DNA of 64,000 nt from Amycolatopsis sp. FDAARGOS 1241 (GCF_016889705.1 NZ_CP069526.1:1-64000); one strand, 5' to 3'. Positions 16,435 to 26,222 are shown, counted from the stretch's first letter. Program-made: numbers and translations. Notes: a model not told the origin generated them from the sequence alone.

Positions 16435-17109
16435 TCAGCGAGCGCGCCGCGCCAGCCGCTCCGGGTCGAGGATCAGCACGCTCTTGCCCTCGAGCCGCAG
16501 CCAGCCGCGGTGGGCGAAGTCGGCGAGAGCCTTGTTGACGGTCTCACGGGAGGCGCCGACGTACTGGGCGATCTCCTCCTGTGTGAGGTCGTGGGTCACG
16601 CGCAGCAGGCCGGCCTCCTGGCTGCCGAAGCGCTGCGCCAGCTGAAGCAGCGCGCGCGCCACGCGGCCCGGCACGTCGGTGAAGATCAGTTCGGCGACCA
16701 TGTTGTTCGTCCGGCGCAGCCTGCGGGCCACGACGCGCAGCAGCTGCTCCGCGATCTCCGGCCGCGTCGAGATCCACTGGCGCAGAGCCGGGCGGTCCAT
16801 GGTGACGGCGCGGACCTCGGTGACCGTGGTCGCGCTCGACGTGCGGGGGCCCGGGTCGAAGATGGAGAGCTCGCCGAACATGTCGGACGGGCCGAAGATC
16901 CCGAGCAGGTTCTCGCGGCCGTCCGGCGACTTGCGGCCGATCTTGACCTTGCCGGACTGAATGATGTAGAGCTTGTCGCCCGGTTCGCCCTCGCTGAAGA
17001 TGACATGGCCGCGGGGGAACTCCACGGATTCCAAGGTCTGGGCCAGCGCCTCAGCGGCTGCCGGCTCAACACCCTGGAAAATGCCCGCACGGGCCAGGGT
17101 TTCGTCCAC
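16435..17109 (-). CDS. crp: CRP/FNR-family cAMP-responsive regulator (Rv3676/GlxR type)
   Basis: This 224-residue protein has an N-terminal cyclic-nucleotide domain. The binding loop [18 protein letters not shown] (about residues 78-95) carries the RTSSA motif that contacts cAMP phosphate and base. A dimer helix and a C-terminal winged helix-turn-helix follow ([21 protein letters not shown], slightly shortened here as motif [18 protein letters not shown]). It is a global regulator of carbon metabolism and resuscitation genes in relatives. GTG 17109 has a GAGGAGG ribosome-binding site. Its position beside nth and the small membrane gene matches Rv3676-Rv3674c. Confidence 0.95.
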   Translation of the reverse strand: MDETLARAGIFQGVEPAAAEALAQTLESVEFPRGHVIFSEGEPGDKLYIIQSGKVKIGRKSPDGRENLLGIFGPSDMFGELSIFDPGPRTSSATTVTEVRAVTMDRPALRQWISTRPEIAEQLLRVVARRLRRTNNMVAELIFTDVPGRVARALLQLAQRFGSQEAGLLRVTHDLTQEEIAQYVGASRETVNKALADFAHRGWLRLEGKSVLILDPERLARRAR

Positions 17110-17267
17110 CTCGGGTGCCTCCTCGTCGAGAAACGATCACTTCCTCCGCAGGTCGAAGGCCGTGTCGCCGATCACTTTCGCGTCAGTCTAGGGCGTGTCG
17201 GCGAGATCGCCCGTCGGCTCGCCGCCTGGGGGCGGCGTCCGGAGACGATCTCGCACGAACAGGGAGC

Positions 17268-17519
17268 CTAACTCCGCACGCGCCGCGCGCGTAGCCTGGC
17301 TGCCCGTCCGCCCAGCCTGCGGAGCCGGAACAGCTCCAGCGCACGGCCGATCCCGTGGCCGTAGAGCGCCCTGACCTCGTTGGGTTGTGCCTGCTCCAGG
17401 AACTCTTCGACCTCGTTCTCCTGCACCGCGACGTGCTTGAGACGGCTCTCCACGCGCTCCATGAACAGCGCGAAGAACATGATCACCAATGGGACCAGGA
17501 TCACGAACCACGCGGTCAT
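17268..17519 (-). CDS. Small single-helix membrane protein (Rv3675 position)
   Basis: This protein of about 83 residues starts with a membrane helix (TAWFVILVPLVIMFFALFM), followed by a charged, probably coiled cytoplasmic tail ending in a very basic stretch. ATG 17519 is preferred; an ATG at 17528 adds three residues. M. tuberculosis Rv3675, a possible membrane protein, lies at the same place between crp and nth. The function is unknown. The gene is divergent from nth. Confidence 0.65.
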   Translation of the reverse strand: MTAWFVILVPLVIMFFALFMERVESRLKHVAVQENEVEEFLEQAQPNEVRALYGHGIGRALELFRLRRLGGRAARLRARRVRS

Positions 17520-17666
17520 GACGCGCATCCACTGCTGAAGGTAAGCATCGCTCCAGATCCTCGCTCCTCGCGGCACACGGTGCGCCGAGGTGGTGCTCTG
17601 GCGTGTCGGCCGTCCACCGGCGGGTGCTCCCGCCCGGCTCGTCCGACGCGCCCGTAGGCTATCGGG

Positions 17667-18428
17667 GTGCCACCTGCCGTCACGAACGCCCCCCGAGAGG
17701 GCGCCGGTGAGAGCCGGCTTGCCTTGGTGAGACGCGCCCGGCGTATGAAGCGTTGCCTCGACGAGGTGTATCCGGACGCGAAAACCGAGCTCCACTTCAC
17801 GAACCCGCTGGAACTCCTGGTCGCCGTCGTGTTGTCGGCGCAGACGACCGACGTCCGCGTGAACCTGGTCACGCCCGCGTTGTTCAAGCGCTACCCGACC
17901 GCGGCGGCCTACGCGGGCGCCGACCGCACCGAGCTCGAGGAGTTCCTGAGGCCCACCGGGTTTTTCAGGGCCAAGGCCAACTCGGTGATGGGCCTCGGCG
18001 CGGCGCTCGTCGAGCGCTTCGACGGTGAGGTACCCGCCAAGCTCGACGACCTCGTCACGCTGCCCGGTGTGGGGCGCAAAACGGCCAACGTCGTGCTCGG
18101 CAATGCCTTCGGCAAGCCCGGCATCACCGTCGACACGCACTTCGGCCGGCTCGTGCGCCGCTGGGGGTGGACGGCCGAGGAGGACCCGGTCAAGGTCGAG
18201 TTCGCCGTGGGCGAGCTGATCCCGCGCAAGGACTGGACGATGCTGTCCCACCGCGTGGTCTTCCACGGCCGCCGCGTGTGCCACGCTCGCAAACCCGCGT
18301 GCGGCGCCTGCCCGCTCAAGAAGGACTGCCCCTCCTACGGCCTCGGGCCCACCGAGTTCGAGGTCGCCGCGAAGCTGGTCAAGGGCGAGGAGCGTGAGCA
18401 CATCCTCGAGCTGGCGGCGCGCGGGTGA
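17667..18428 (+). CDS. nth: Endonuclease III (DNA glycosylase/AP lyase)
   Basis: This 253-residue base-excision-repair enzyme removes oxidised pyrimidines and cleaves the abasic strand. The helix-hairpin-helix [13 protein letters not shown] includes the catalytic lysine, and VDTHFGR supplies the catalytic aspartate. The C-terminal 4Fe-4S cluster motif is C-x6-C-x2-C-x5-C ([17 protein letters not shown]). GTG 17667 gives an N-terminal extension of about 25 residues before the conserved core. Its stop overlaps the GTG of the next gene (GTGA), starting a four-gene operon with the order of M. tuberculosis Rv3674c-Rv3671c. Confidence 0.95.
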   Translation: MPPAVTNAPREGAGESRLALVRRARRMKRCLDEVYPDAKTELHFTNPLELLVAVVLSAQTTDVRVNLVTPALFKRYPTAAAYAGADRTELEEFLRPTGFFRAKANSVMGLGAALVERFDGEVPAKLDDLVTLPGVGRKTANVVLGNAFGKPGITVDTHFGRLVRRWGWTAEEDPVKVEFAVGELIPRKDWTMLSHRVVFHGRRVCHARKPACGACPLKKDCPSYGLGPTEFEVAAKLVKGEEREHILELAARG

Positions 18429-19024
18429 CAGCGGTCACCAAGTGGGCACTCGGCGTCGCGGTCCTGGTGGTCGCGGTGCTCGTCGCCGTGCTCACGACGC
18501 GCGGGGGCGCGAAGAACGCGCCCGCGGCGACCGGTGACCTCAGCGCCGCCCGCGCCGCGGCTGCCCTGCAGGCCTGCCCACCCGCCGCGTCCGGACCCGC
18601 CGTCGGGCAGCTCTCCGGCATCCAGGCCGACTGCCTCGGTGACGGTTCGCGCGTCGACTTCGGCAAGGTCCTCGCCGGCACCCCGACGCTGGTGAACGTG
18701 TGGGCGTCGTGGTGCGTGCCGTGCCGCACCGAGCTGCCGGTCCTCCAGCGCTACGCGGCCGAGCCCGGCGCCGTGCGAGTGGTCGGCGTGCAGACCGCCA
18801 GCCCGGCCGCCGACGGCCTCGGCCTGCTGCACAGCCTCGGCGTCCACCTGCCGTCGGTCTACGACGGCAACGACCAGGCCGGGCCGATCCGCACCGCGCT
18901 CAAAGTCCCCTCGCTGCCCGCGTCGTACGTCGTGACTGCCGACGGCCTGGTCCACTTCATCTCGAACCCCCGCACGTTCGACAGCACCGACCAGGTGCGC
19001 GCAGCTGTGAAGGACTACTCATGA
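18425..19024 (+). CDS. Membrane-anchored TlpA-like thioredoxin
   Basis: This 199-residue protein has an N-terminal signal anchor (about residues 6-24) and an extracytoplasmic thioredoxin domain with active site WCVPC (about 95-99). The cis-Pro region is SLPASYVV. TlpA/ResA-type proteins reduce disulfides outside the membrane, for example during cytochrome c maturation. The M. tuberculosis counterpart at this place is Rv3673c. Overlaps with nth (GTGA) and with the Nudix gene (ATGA) indicate coupled translation. Two further cysteines, at about residues 51 and 69, could form a structural disulfide. Confidence 0.9.
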   Translation: MTAVTKWALGVAVLVVAVLVAVLTTRGGAKNAPAATGDLSAARAAAALQACPPAASGPAVGQLSGIQADCLGDGSRVDFGKVLAGTPTLVNVWASWCVPCRTELPVLQRYAAEPGAVRVVGVQTASPAADGLGLLHSLGVHLPSVYDGNDQAGPIRTALKVPSLPASYVVTADGLVHFISNPRTFDSTDQVRAAVKDYS

Positions 19025-19728
19025 CCGGTCCCCTCGTCGAGCCCGAAGCCGTGCCCGAGTGGCTGCGGCCGCTGGTCAAGGTGGCCGGTGACGTCGACAG
19101 CCGCACGTTCACGCGCTTCGACCTCGACCCCGAGCAGCTCACGCGCTCGGCCGCGGTGCTGATCCTGTTCGGCGAGCGCGCCGACGGTCCCGACGTGCTG
19201 CTGCAGCGCCGCGCCGACACCCTCGGCTCGCACGCGGGCCAGGTCGCCTTCCCCGGCGGCGGCGCGGAGGACGGCGACGACGGACCCGTCGGCACGGCCC
19301 TGCGCGAGGCCGAGGAGGAGACAGGGGTGGACCCGTCCGGCATCCTGCCCGTCGCGATCCTGCCGCAGCTGCCCGTGCCGGTTTCGCGCTTCGCGGTGAC
19401 GCCCGTGCTCGCCTACTGGCACACGCCCTCGCCCGTCCACGCCGTGGACCCCGGTGAGACGGCGGCCGTCGCGCGCGTCTCGCTCGCCGATCTCGCCGAC
19501 CCGGCCAACCGCTTCCGAGTGCAGAAGCGCGGCAGCTCGTGGCGCGGCCCGGCGTTCGACGTGGAAGGCCTGTTCGTGTGGGGTTTCACCGCCGGTCTGC
19601 TGTCAGCGCTGCTGTCGCTCGGCGGCTGGGAGCGCGAGTGGGACACCGGCGACGTGCGTGACCTTGACGTAGCGTTGGCCGAACACCGGGCCAGAAACGG
19701 GGCGCCGGGAAGGGCGAACGAGGGGTGA
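19021..19728 (+). CDS. CoA-type Nudix hydrolase
   Basis: This 235-residue protein has a full Nudix box (GGGAEDGDDGPVGTALREAE then EETG) preceded by LLQRRADTLGSHAGQVAFP. That preceding stretch matches the UPF0035/CoA-pyrophosphatase signature. The likely reaction is cleavage of CoA or related diphosphates. ATG 19021 overlaps the TlpA stop. The MarP gene starts 4 bp after its stop. It is the second Nudix gene in the window and unlike the NUDT19-like one at 10775. Confidence 0.9.
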   Translation: MTGPLVEPEAVPEWLRPLVKVAGDVDSRTFTRFDLDPEQLTRSAAVLILFGERADGPDVLLQRRADTLGSHAGQVAFPGGGAEDGDDGPVGTALREAEEETGVDPSGILPVAILPQLPVPVSRFAVTPVLAYWHTPSPVHAVDPGETAAVARVSLADLADPANRFRVQKRGSSWRGPAFDVEGLFVWGFTAGLLSALLSLGGWEREWDTGDVRDLDVALAEHRARNGAPGRANEG

Positions 19729-19732
19729 CGGC

Positions 19733-20917
19733 GTGAACTGGGTCGATGTCCTCGTGGTGGTGCTGGCGGTGCTGGCGGCTGTCTCGGGGGCTCTCCAGGG
19801 CGCGATCGTCGCATTGCCCGCGTTGATCGGCGTCGCCATCGGCGCCGTGCTGGGGGTGAAGCTGGCGCCGTTCGTGATCGAGCTGTTCGACAACCCCGTG
19901 GCCAAGGTGGCGTTCGCGCTCGCCGTGGTGGTGTTCCTCGTGGTGCTCGGGGAGACGCTCGGCGTGTGGGCCGGGCGCAAGCTGCGCCAGAAGATCAGCC
20001 CGAACCGGGTGTCCGGAGTGGACAAGACGCTGGGCGCGATCGTCCAGGCCGCCGCGGTGTTCGTGGTGGCCTGGCTCGTCGCGAACCCACTGACGACCGT
20101 GTCGGCGATCCCGGGCCTGGCGAAGTCGATCAACTCGTCGGTGGTGCTGGGCGAGGTCAACGACCTGATGCCGGCCGAGGCGCAGGGCCTGCCGAGCGAC
20201 CTGCGCAAGCTGCTCGACGCGTCGGGTTTCCCGTCGGCGCTCTCGCCGTTCGAGAAGGCGCCGGCGGCGGATACGGCCCCGCCGGACACGTCGATGAACG
20301 TCACCGCGGTCGCCCGCCGGGTGCACCCGAGCGTGGTGAAGATCCGCGGCAACGCGCCGTCGTGCTCGAAGGCGCTGGAGGGCAGCGGGTTCGTGATCGC
20401 GCCGCAGCGCGTGCTGACCAACGCGCACGTGGTGGCGGGGACCGACGAGGTCGGGATCGAGTCGACCCGCGGTGACTACCGGGCCCGCGTCGTGTACTTC
20501 AACCCCGAGGTCGACATCGCCGTGCTGGCCGTGCCGGGCCTGAGCGCGCCGACGCTGCCGTTCGCGCAGGAGACAGCGCGCGCCGGGGACAACGCGATCG
20601 TGCTCGGCTACCCGCTCGATGGCCCGTACACGGCGACGCCCGCTCGCGTGCGCGGCCGCATCAACCTGCGTGGCCCGGACATCTACGACGCGAAGACCGT
20701 GCAGCGCGACGTGTTCACCATCCGCGCCATCATCCGCAGCGGCAACTCCGGCGGGCCGATGATCACGCCCGAGGGCGACGTCATCGGCGTGGTGTTCGGC
20801 GCCGCGGTGGAGGATCCGGACACCGGCTTCACGCTCACGGCGGACCAGGTGCGCGCGGAGGTCGCGGCCGCGCCGTCGCAGACGACGAACGTCAGCACCG
20901 GCGCCTGCGCGAGCTGA
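19733..20917 (+). CDS. marP: MarP-type membrane serine protease
   Basis: This 394-residue protein has an N-terminal CvpA-like domain with four membrane helices (about residues 1-120) and an extracytoplasmic trypsin-like protease domain. The catalytic triad is His in TNAHVV (about 232), Asp in VDIAVL (about 261) and Ser in GNSGGP (about 339). Cysteines in APSCSK and in the C-terminal GACAS could form the disulfide known in M. tuberculosis MarP (Rv3671c), which is needed for acid resistance through activation of a peptidoglycan hydrolase. GTG 19733. It is the last gene of the nth operon and converges with the EphE-like gene. Confidence 0.93.
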   Translation: MNWVDVLVVVLAVLAAVSGALQGAIVALPALIGVAIGAVLGVKLAPFVIELFDNPVAKVAFALAVVVFLVVLGETLGVWAGRKLRQKISPNRVSGVDKTLGAIVQAAAVFVVAWLVANPLTTVSAIPGLAKSINSSVVLGEVNDLMPAEAQGLPSDLRKLLDASGFPSALSPFEKAPAADTAPPDTSMNVTAVARRVHPSVVKIRGNAPSCSKALEGSGFVIAPQRVLTNAHVVAGTDEVGIESTRGDYRARVVYFNPEVDIAVLAVPGLSAPTLPFAQETARAGDNAIVLGYPLDGPYTATPARVRGRINLRGPDIYDAKTVQRDVFTIRAIIRSGNSGGPMITPEGDVIGVVFGAAVEDPDTGFTLTADQVRAEVAAAPSQTTNVSTGACAS

Positions 20918-21000
20918 TTACCAATCCGACCAAAAGTAGGCCACCCCGGGGCACGACGTAACCGTTGCTACGCAAGTGGATGGCCGTGGCTGTGGCCGGA

Positions 21001-21951
21001 TTAGTGATGAACGGCGCAGTAGCCGATGAAGTCCACAACGGACTTCGTCACGCGGTCCGGTTCCTCCAGGTGCGGGAAGTGCCCGACACCCGGCCAGATG
21101 CGCGGTTCGCCGTGCGGCCCGGCCCAGTGCACGGACGCGCGCGCGGTCTCGGGGACGATGCACGTGTCCACGGCGCCGTGCAGCTGCAGGACCGGCGCGG
21201 CGACGCGGGTGCCCACCGCGTCGGTGAAGCGGCGGCCCTCGCCGCGGAACTGGGCGCGGAAGGCCCAGCGGTAGTACTCCAGCGCGGAATGCGCGACGCC
21301 CGGCACGAGCATCGCCTGGCGGAACAACGCGATCGAGGTGGTGAAGTCCGAAGCGGACCGCCACGCCGGTCCGGACCAGGCGTGGAACAGCGCTTCCACG
21401 TTGGCGGCGCCGTCGCGCACGAGCCACTTCTCCGGCGCCATCGGCACCTGGAAGCGGAACAGGTGCCCGGCCGCGCGGGCCTGGCCACCGCGCAGGCGCA
21501 GGGCCGAACGGAGCACCGCGGACTTGAGCGCGAGCGGGTGCGCGGCCCCGACGGCCGTCACGGAAGCCACGAGCCGGGGGTGCAGGGCGGCGACCGTCCA
21601 CGCGAGCAGGCCGCCCCAGGCGTGCCCGACGAGATGTGCGCGACGCGCGCCGAGCGCCTTGATCAGGCCGCCGACATCACCGGCCAGCGTCCACGCGTCG
21701 TAGCCGCGCGGGGGCTTGTCGGAGTCGCCGTAGCCACGCAGATCCACGGCCACGGCGCGGAAACCGGCGTCCGCGACGCCGCGCAGCTGGTGGTGCCACG
21801 TCCACCAGAACTCGCCGAACCCGTGCAGGAACAGCACCAGCGGTCCGTCACCGGCTTCGGCGACGTGCAGCCGGATGCCGTTGGCCGAGACGTCGCGGTG
21901 CGTCCACGGTCCGTCGATGCGGACGATCGACGGGTCGGGCGTGAGCTGCAC
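21001..21951 (-). CDS. Alpha/beta hydrolase, EphE-like, nucleophile position Ala
   Basis: This 316-residue alpha/beta-hydrolase resembles epoxide hydrolases: oxyanion region HGFGEFWWTW, nucleophile elbow GHAWGG, late Asp in HGAVDTC and His in GVGHFPH. Active epoxide hydrolases have Asp at the elbow (GHDWGG). Here the codon is GCC (bases 21619-21621), giving Ala111. The enzyme may therefore be inactive as an epoxide hydrolase or act by another mechanism. GTG 21951. Its position between marP and the holin-like gene matches Rv3670 (EphE). Confidence 0.85.
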   Translation of the reverse strand: MQLTPDPSIVRIDGPWTHRDVSANGIRLHVAEAGDGPLVLFLHGFGEFWWTWHHQLRGVADAGFRAVAVDLRGYGDSDKPPRGYDAWTLAGDVGGLIKALGARRAHLVGHAWGGLLAWTVAALHPRLVASVTAVGAAHPLALKSAVLRSALRLRGGQARAAGHLFRFQVPMAPEKWLVRDGAANVEALFHAWSGPAWRSASDFTTSIALFRQAMLVPGVAHSALEYYRWAFRAQFRGEGRRFTDAVGTRVAAPVLQLHGAVDTCIVPETARASVHWAGPHGEPRIWPGVGHFPHLEEPDRVTKSVVDFIGYCAVHH

Positions 21952-21973
21952 TGGTTCGCACCGGCCCGGCGCG

Positions 21974-22471
21974 TCAGGGGCGCGTCGCGGGCAGGTCGTC
22001 TTCGGCGGTCCGGCGCGGCTTCAGCGCGGCGGCCGTCTCCTTGACGCTGTCGATCGTGCGCTCCGGCGCCTTGATCTTCTTCACCTTGCGCCAGCCGAGG
22101 AACGCCGTGACCGCGGTGGTCAGCAGCATCAGGCCGAACACGGTGAGGAACGCCGGCCAGCGCACGCCCCACCAGTCGGAGAGGATCTCGGCGATGAACA
22201 GGAACAGGAAGTACGTGCTGTAGAGCCCCACGGCGAGGGCGATCAGGAAGAAGACGGCACCCTTCATGCCCTTCTTCGCCTCGCCGACCAGCTCCGCCTT
22301 CGCCAGCTCGACCTCGGCCCTGACCAGCGTCGACAGGTGCTGGGTGGCGTCGCCGACGAGTTTGCCGACGGACTGTTCGGCGGCTGCGGCCTCTTCATCA
22401 CTCGACAGGGGCAGGTACGGCACGGCCCCCACGCCGTCGGGGCCGGTGCGTCCGTGTTTGGGGCTGCTCAC
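21974..22471 (-). CDS. Holin-superfamily-like membrane protein (Rv3669 type)
   Basis: This 165-residue protein has an acidic, helical N-terminal part (about residues 25-70, EVELAKAELVGEAKKGMK), two membrane helices, and a basic C-terminal tail. It fits the actinobacterial putative holin-X family, common in chromosomes and not evidence of a prophage here. GTG 22471 gives the family-typical N terminus. It is 22 bp upstream of the EphE-like gene on the same strand, as in Rv3670-Rv3669. The role is unknown. Confidence 0.82.
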   Translation of the reverse strand: MSSPKHGRTGPDGVGAVPYLPLSSDEEAAAAEQSVGKLVGDATQHLSTLVRAEVELAKAELVGEAKKGMKGAVFFLIALAVGLYSTYFLFLFIAEILSDWWGVRWPAFLTVFGLMLLTTAVTAFLGWRKVKKIKAPERTIDSVKETAAALKPRRTAEDDLPATRP

Positions 22472-22530
22472 CGGGTCATCGTGCCACGTACCCCTTCGCC
22501 AAGCGCGGCGGACCGGCGGGAGTGTCGGGA

Positions 22531-23718
22531 TCACGTCCTCCGAGCGTGCGCCCGGCTGCGCCGCAGCAGCAGCCCGGCCGCCGCCAGCGACGCGATGGTC
22601 GACGCGATCAGCACCGCCGCCTTGGCCACGTCGGTGTCCGGTCCGCCGAGCGCGAGCTCGGCGATCAGCAGGCTCACCGTGAACCCGACACCGCCGAGCA
22701 TCGCGAGCGCGCACAGGTCGCGCCAGCTCGTGCCGGTCGGCTTTTCCGCCACGCCCAGCTTCACCGCCAGCGCGCTCGCGCCGAGGATGCCGGCGAACTT
22801 GCCGGCCACCAGTCCGAACAGGACCGCGAGCGGCAGCGCCGTGGTGAACACCCGGCCCAGCGCGTCGCCGCTCACCGAGACACCGGCGGCGAACAACGCG
22901 AACACCGGCACCGCGACGCCGGCCGACCACGGCTGCAGGCGGTGCTCCAGGCGCAGGGCCGGCGCTTCGTCCTCACCCTCGTCGAGCTTGACGCGCGTGA
23001 GCAGCCCGAGCGCGACGCCGGCGATCGTGGCGTGGATGCCCGCCGAGTGCACCGCGACCCAGGTGATCACGGCGAGCGGCACGTACAGCCAGGCTGTGCG
23101 CACGCGCTTGTGCTGCAGGTACGCGTACAACCCGAGAGCCAGCACCGCAATGCCCGCAGCCACCAGGTTGAAGCCCGACGTGAAGACGATCGCGATCACG
23201 AGGATCGCGCCGAGGTCGTCGACCACGGCCAGCGAGAGCAGGAAGACCCGAGCGCTGCTGGGCAGGTTCGACGCGGTCAGCGCCAGCACGCCGAGCGCGA
23301 ACGCGATGTCCGTGGCCACCGGGATCGCCCACGCCTGGCCGAAGCCCGGCGTTCCGCCGCCGATGGCGAACGCCACCACGGCCGGTACGACCATTCCGCC
23401 GAGAGCCGCGAGCACCGGTAGCACCGCCTGCTTGACCCGCGACAGCTCACCGACCACGAGCTCGCGCTTGAGCTCCAGACCGGCGACGAAGAAGAACAAC
23501 GCGAGCAGGCCGTCCTTCGCCCAGTCGCCGACCGAGAGGTTCAGGCGGAGGAACTCCGGCCCGAGGTGGAAGTCGCGCACGGCCCGGTAGACGTCGCCGG
23601 CCGGCGAGTTCGCCCAGACCAGTGCGACGGCTGTGGCGACCAGCAGGATGATCCCGCCGGTGGTCTCGGTGCGCAGGTAGCGGGCGAACTCGGCAGCGGC
23701 TCGGCGAGGTGCGTTCAC
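22531..23718 (-). CDS. nhaA: Na+/H+ antiporter NhaA
   Basis: This antiporter of 395 residues has the NhaA landmarks FFFVAGLELKRELVVGEL, PVATDIAFALGVLAL and LAVVDDLGAI; the adjacent aspartates in the last block bind Na+ and protons. It exchanges Na+ for H+ across the membrane for pH and salt homeostasis. GTG 23718 is chosen because GGAGG lies 7 bp upstream; a TTG at 23742 would bury that site inside the gene. It is divergent from the POT transporter. Confidence 0.93.
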   Translation of the reverse strand: MNAPRRAAAEFARYLRTETTGGIILLVATAVALVWANSPAGDVYRAVRDFHLGPEFLRLNLSVGDWAKDGLLALFFFVAGLELKRELVVGELSRVKQAVLPVLAALGGMVVPAVVAFAIGGGTPGFGQAWAIPVATDIAFALGVLALTASNLPSSARVFLLSLAVVDDLGAILVIAIVFTSGFNLVAAGIAVLALGLYAYLQHKRVRTAWLYVPLAVITWVAVHSAGIHATIAGVALGLLTRVKLDEGEDEAPALRLEHRLQPWSAGVAVPVFALFAAGVSVSGDALGRVFTTALPLAVLFGLVAGKFAGILGASALAVKLGVAEKPTGTSWRDLCALAMLGGVGFTVSLLIAELALGGPDTDVAKAAVLIASTIASLAAAGLLLRRSRAHARRT

Positions 23719-23926
23719 GGGCGGGACCTCCGGGTACGGCAATCGGCACAGACTGTTGCCGACCAGGCTTCCCGGCGCACCTTGAGGTCATCTTAACGAA
23801 CGCGAAACGACCGTAAGCGGCGCGAATGACCCTTCCCACACCCGGTCCGGTGTTCCGTTCACCCGTTTGCCTTCTAGCATGCCAAGCAGAAACGACAACG
23901 TTGTCCAGGACAGGAACGAGACAGTT

Positions 23927-25384
23927 GTGAGCACCTCCACCGAGGTCCAGCAGGACACGAGGTTCTTCGGGCACCCACGAGGACTGGCGAACCTCTTCGG
24001 CGTCGAGATGTGGGAGCGTTTCTCCTACTACGGGATGCTCGGCATCCTCGCCATCTACCTCTACTACTCGGCCGACAAGGGCGGCCTCGGCATCGACCAG
24101 GGCGCCGCGCTCGGCGTCGTCGGCGCGTACGGCGGCACGGTCTACCTCGCCACCGTGATCGGCGCGTGGGTCGCCGACCGCATCCTCGGGTCCGAGCGCA
24201 CGCTGTTCTACAGCGCCGTGCTGGTCATGATCGGCCACATCGCCCTGGCGCTGCTGCCCGGCATGACGGGCATCGGCGTGGGCCTCGCGTGCGTAGCACT
24301 CGGTTCCGGCGGCCTCAAGGCCAATGCGACCGCCGTCGTCGGCACGCTGTACGCCGAGGGCGACGAGCGCCGCGACGCCGGCTTCACCCTCTTTTACATG
24401 GGCATCAACCTGGGCGCGTTCATCGGGCCGCTGCTCACCGGGCTCGCCCAGTCGGAGGTCGGCTTCCACCTCGGCTTCGGCCTCGCCGCGATCGGCATGG
24501 CGCTCGGCCTGATCCAGTACACGCTCGGCCGCAAGAACCTCGGCGCGAAGGCCTCGGAGGTCCCCAACCCGCTGCAGCCGTCGCAGCGCTGGCTCTTCGT
24601 CGGCATCGCGGTGGTCATCGTGGCCGCGATCGTGGCGCTGATCCTCTCCGGTGTCGTCGGCCCGGCGAACCTCGCGGACGTCGTCGTCTACGTGGTCATC
24701 GCGATCTCGGTCGTGTACTTCGTGGTCATCCTGACCAGCCGGAAGATCACCTCCGAAGAGCGCAGCCGCGTGTTCTCGTTCATCCCGATGTACATCGCGA
24801 GCGCCGCGTTCTTCTCGCTGTACCAGCAGCAGTCCACGGTCGTCGCGGCCTACAGCGACCAGCGGCTGAACCGCGACCTGTTCGGCTGGCTCATGCCGGT
24901 GTCGTGGGTCAACTCGATCAACCCGGTGTTCATCATCATCCTGGCACCGATCGTCGCCGCGATCTGGACGAAGCTCGGCGACCGGCAGCCGTCCACGCCG
25001 ATGAAGTTCGTGCTCGGCACGGTGTTCATGGGCATCGCGTTCCTGCTGTTCCTGCCGATGACCGGCACCGGCCAGAACGGCAGCCCGCTGATCGCGCTCG
25101 TCGGCATCCTGCTGGTGTTCACGGTCGCCGAGCTGATGCTGTCGCCGGTCGGGCTGTCGCTGTCCACGAAGCTCGCGCCCAAGGCGTTCCGCACGCAGAT
25201 GGTGGCGCTGAACTTCCTGTCGGTCTCACTGGGCACCGCGATGTCGGGCAAGCTCGCCGAGTCCTACGACGTGCACGACGAGACGCCCTACTTCAGCATC
25301 ATCGGCGGTGTCGCGATCGTCGTCGGCCTGGTGCTGCTGGCGTGCATCCCGTTCATCAAGAAGCTGATGAAGGGCGTGCACTAG
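23927..25384 (+). CDS. POT/PTR-family proton-dependent oligopeptide transporter
   Basis: This transporter of about 485 residues imports di- and tripeptides with protons. The family signature ExxERFxYYG is present as EMWERFSYYG, and the second signature region reads FTLFYMGINLGAFIGPLL. About fourteen hydrophobic segments are visible. The start is uncertain. GTG 23927 puts FFGHPRGL at the expected distance from the N terminus; ATG 23879 would add 16 residues and has no visible ribosome-binding site. It converges with the VIT-family gene with no spacer. Confidence 0.9.
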   Translation: MSTSTEVQQDTRFFGHPRGLANLFGVEMWERFSYYGMLGILAIYLYYSADKGGLGIDQGAALGVVGAYGGTVYLATVIGAWVADRILGSERTLFYSAVLVMIGHIALALLPGMTGIGVGLACVALGSGGLKANATAVVGTLYAEGDERRDAGFTLFYMGINLGAFIGPLLTGLAQSEVGFHLGFGLAAIGMALGLIQYTLGRKNLGAKASEVPNPLQPSQRWLFVGIAVVIVAAIVALILSGVVGPANLADVVVYVVIAISVVYFVVILTSRKITSEERSRVFSFIPMYIASAAFFSLYQQQSTVVAAYSDQRLNRDLFGWLMPVSWVNSINPVFIIILAPIVAAIWTKLGDRQPSTPMKFVLGTVFMGIAFLLFLPMTGTGQNGSPLIALVGILLVFTVAELMLSPVGLSLSTKLAPKAFRTQMVALNFLSVSLGTAMSGKLAESYDVHDETPYFSIIGGVAIVVGLVLLACIPFIKKLMKGVH

Positions 25385-26113
25385 CTAACCGACAGTGGTG
25401 CCGAACAGCACCCCCACGAAGTAGGTGACGAGCATGGTGAGGGCGCCGACGCCGACGTTGCGGGTGATCGCGCGCCCCACCTGCGCGTTGCCGAGCCGGG
25501 CGCTCACGAAGCCGGTGAGCGTCAGGCCCACCACCACGGCCAGCGCACACGCCCACACACGCACGGACACGGCCGTCCACGCGATGGACAGCAGGGGCAG
25601 CAGCGCGCCGACCGTGAACGCGAGCAGCGAGGCCCACGCGGCCTGCCACGGGCTCGTGAGGTTGTCGGGGTCGATGCCGAGTTCGGCCTCCGCGTGCGCC
25701 TGCAGCGCGTCCTTTTGCGTCAGCTCGCGGGCGACCTGCGCGGCGAGCTCCTTCGACAGGCCCTTCTCCTCGTAGATCCCGGCGAGTTCGCGTTCCTCGG
25801 CCTCCGGCATCGTTTTCAGCTCGTGCTTCTCGAGCCGAAGCAGGGCGCGTTCCGTGTCGCGCTGGGTGCTCACGCTCACGTATTCCCCGCCGGCCATCGA
25901 AAACGCGCCGGCGACGAGCCCGGCGATTCCGGCGGTGAGGATCGTGGTGCTGCTGGTGGTGGCACCCGCGACCCCCACCACGATGCCGGCCACGGACACG
26001 ATGCCGTCGTTCGCGCCGAGAACCCCCGCGCGCAGCCAGTTCAGCTTGCCGCCCACGTCGTCGTGTGGTTCGTGGGAGAAGTGGGATTCCATCGTGTCCA
26101 CCGTTTCGGTCAC
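25385..26113 (-). CDS. VIT1/CCC1-family transporter
   Basis: This 242-residue protein carries the VIT family start LRAGVLGANDGIVSVAGIVVGVAGA, the GGEYVSVSTQRDTE segment after helix 2, a charged cytoplasmic domain (about residues 85-145) containing several Glu residues, and three C-terminal helices. Eukaryotic relatives move Fe2+ or Mn2+ into vacuoles; bacterial ones are probably Fe/Mn exporters. GTG 26113 or ATG 26092 could be the start. Its stop abuts the POT gene stop. Confidence 0.88.
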   Translation of the reverse strand: MTETVDTMESHFSHEPHDDVGGKLNWLRAGVLGANDGIVSVAGIVVGVAGATTSSTTILTAGIAGLVAGAFSMAGGEYVSVSTQRDTERALLRLEKHELKTMPEAEERELAGIYEEKGLSKELAAQVARELTQKDALQAHAEAELGIDPDNLTSPWQAAWASLLAFTVGALLPLLSIAWTAVSVRVWACALAVVVGLTLTGFVSARLGNAQVGRAITRNVGVGALTMLVTYFVGVLFGTTVG

Positions 26114-26222
26114 TGGAATAGTGAAACACGGAATTCGCGTGGCCGCGACAGATTGTCGCTGTCGGATGGGCTACATCAAGGCAGGGTTTCCTTATTTAAT
26201 TGTGCCTTGCCTTCGTCCGAAT

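Noticed and set aside
16144..17271. A 375-codon plus-strand frame over the CRP gene
   Set aside because: Antisense shadow of the CRP-family gene with no motif.
21974..22471. Prophage remnant suggested by a holin-like protein
   Set aside because: It has no phage neighbours, and the gene is in conserved synteny with Rv3669.
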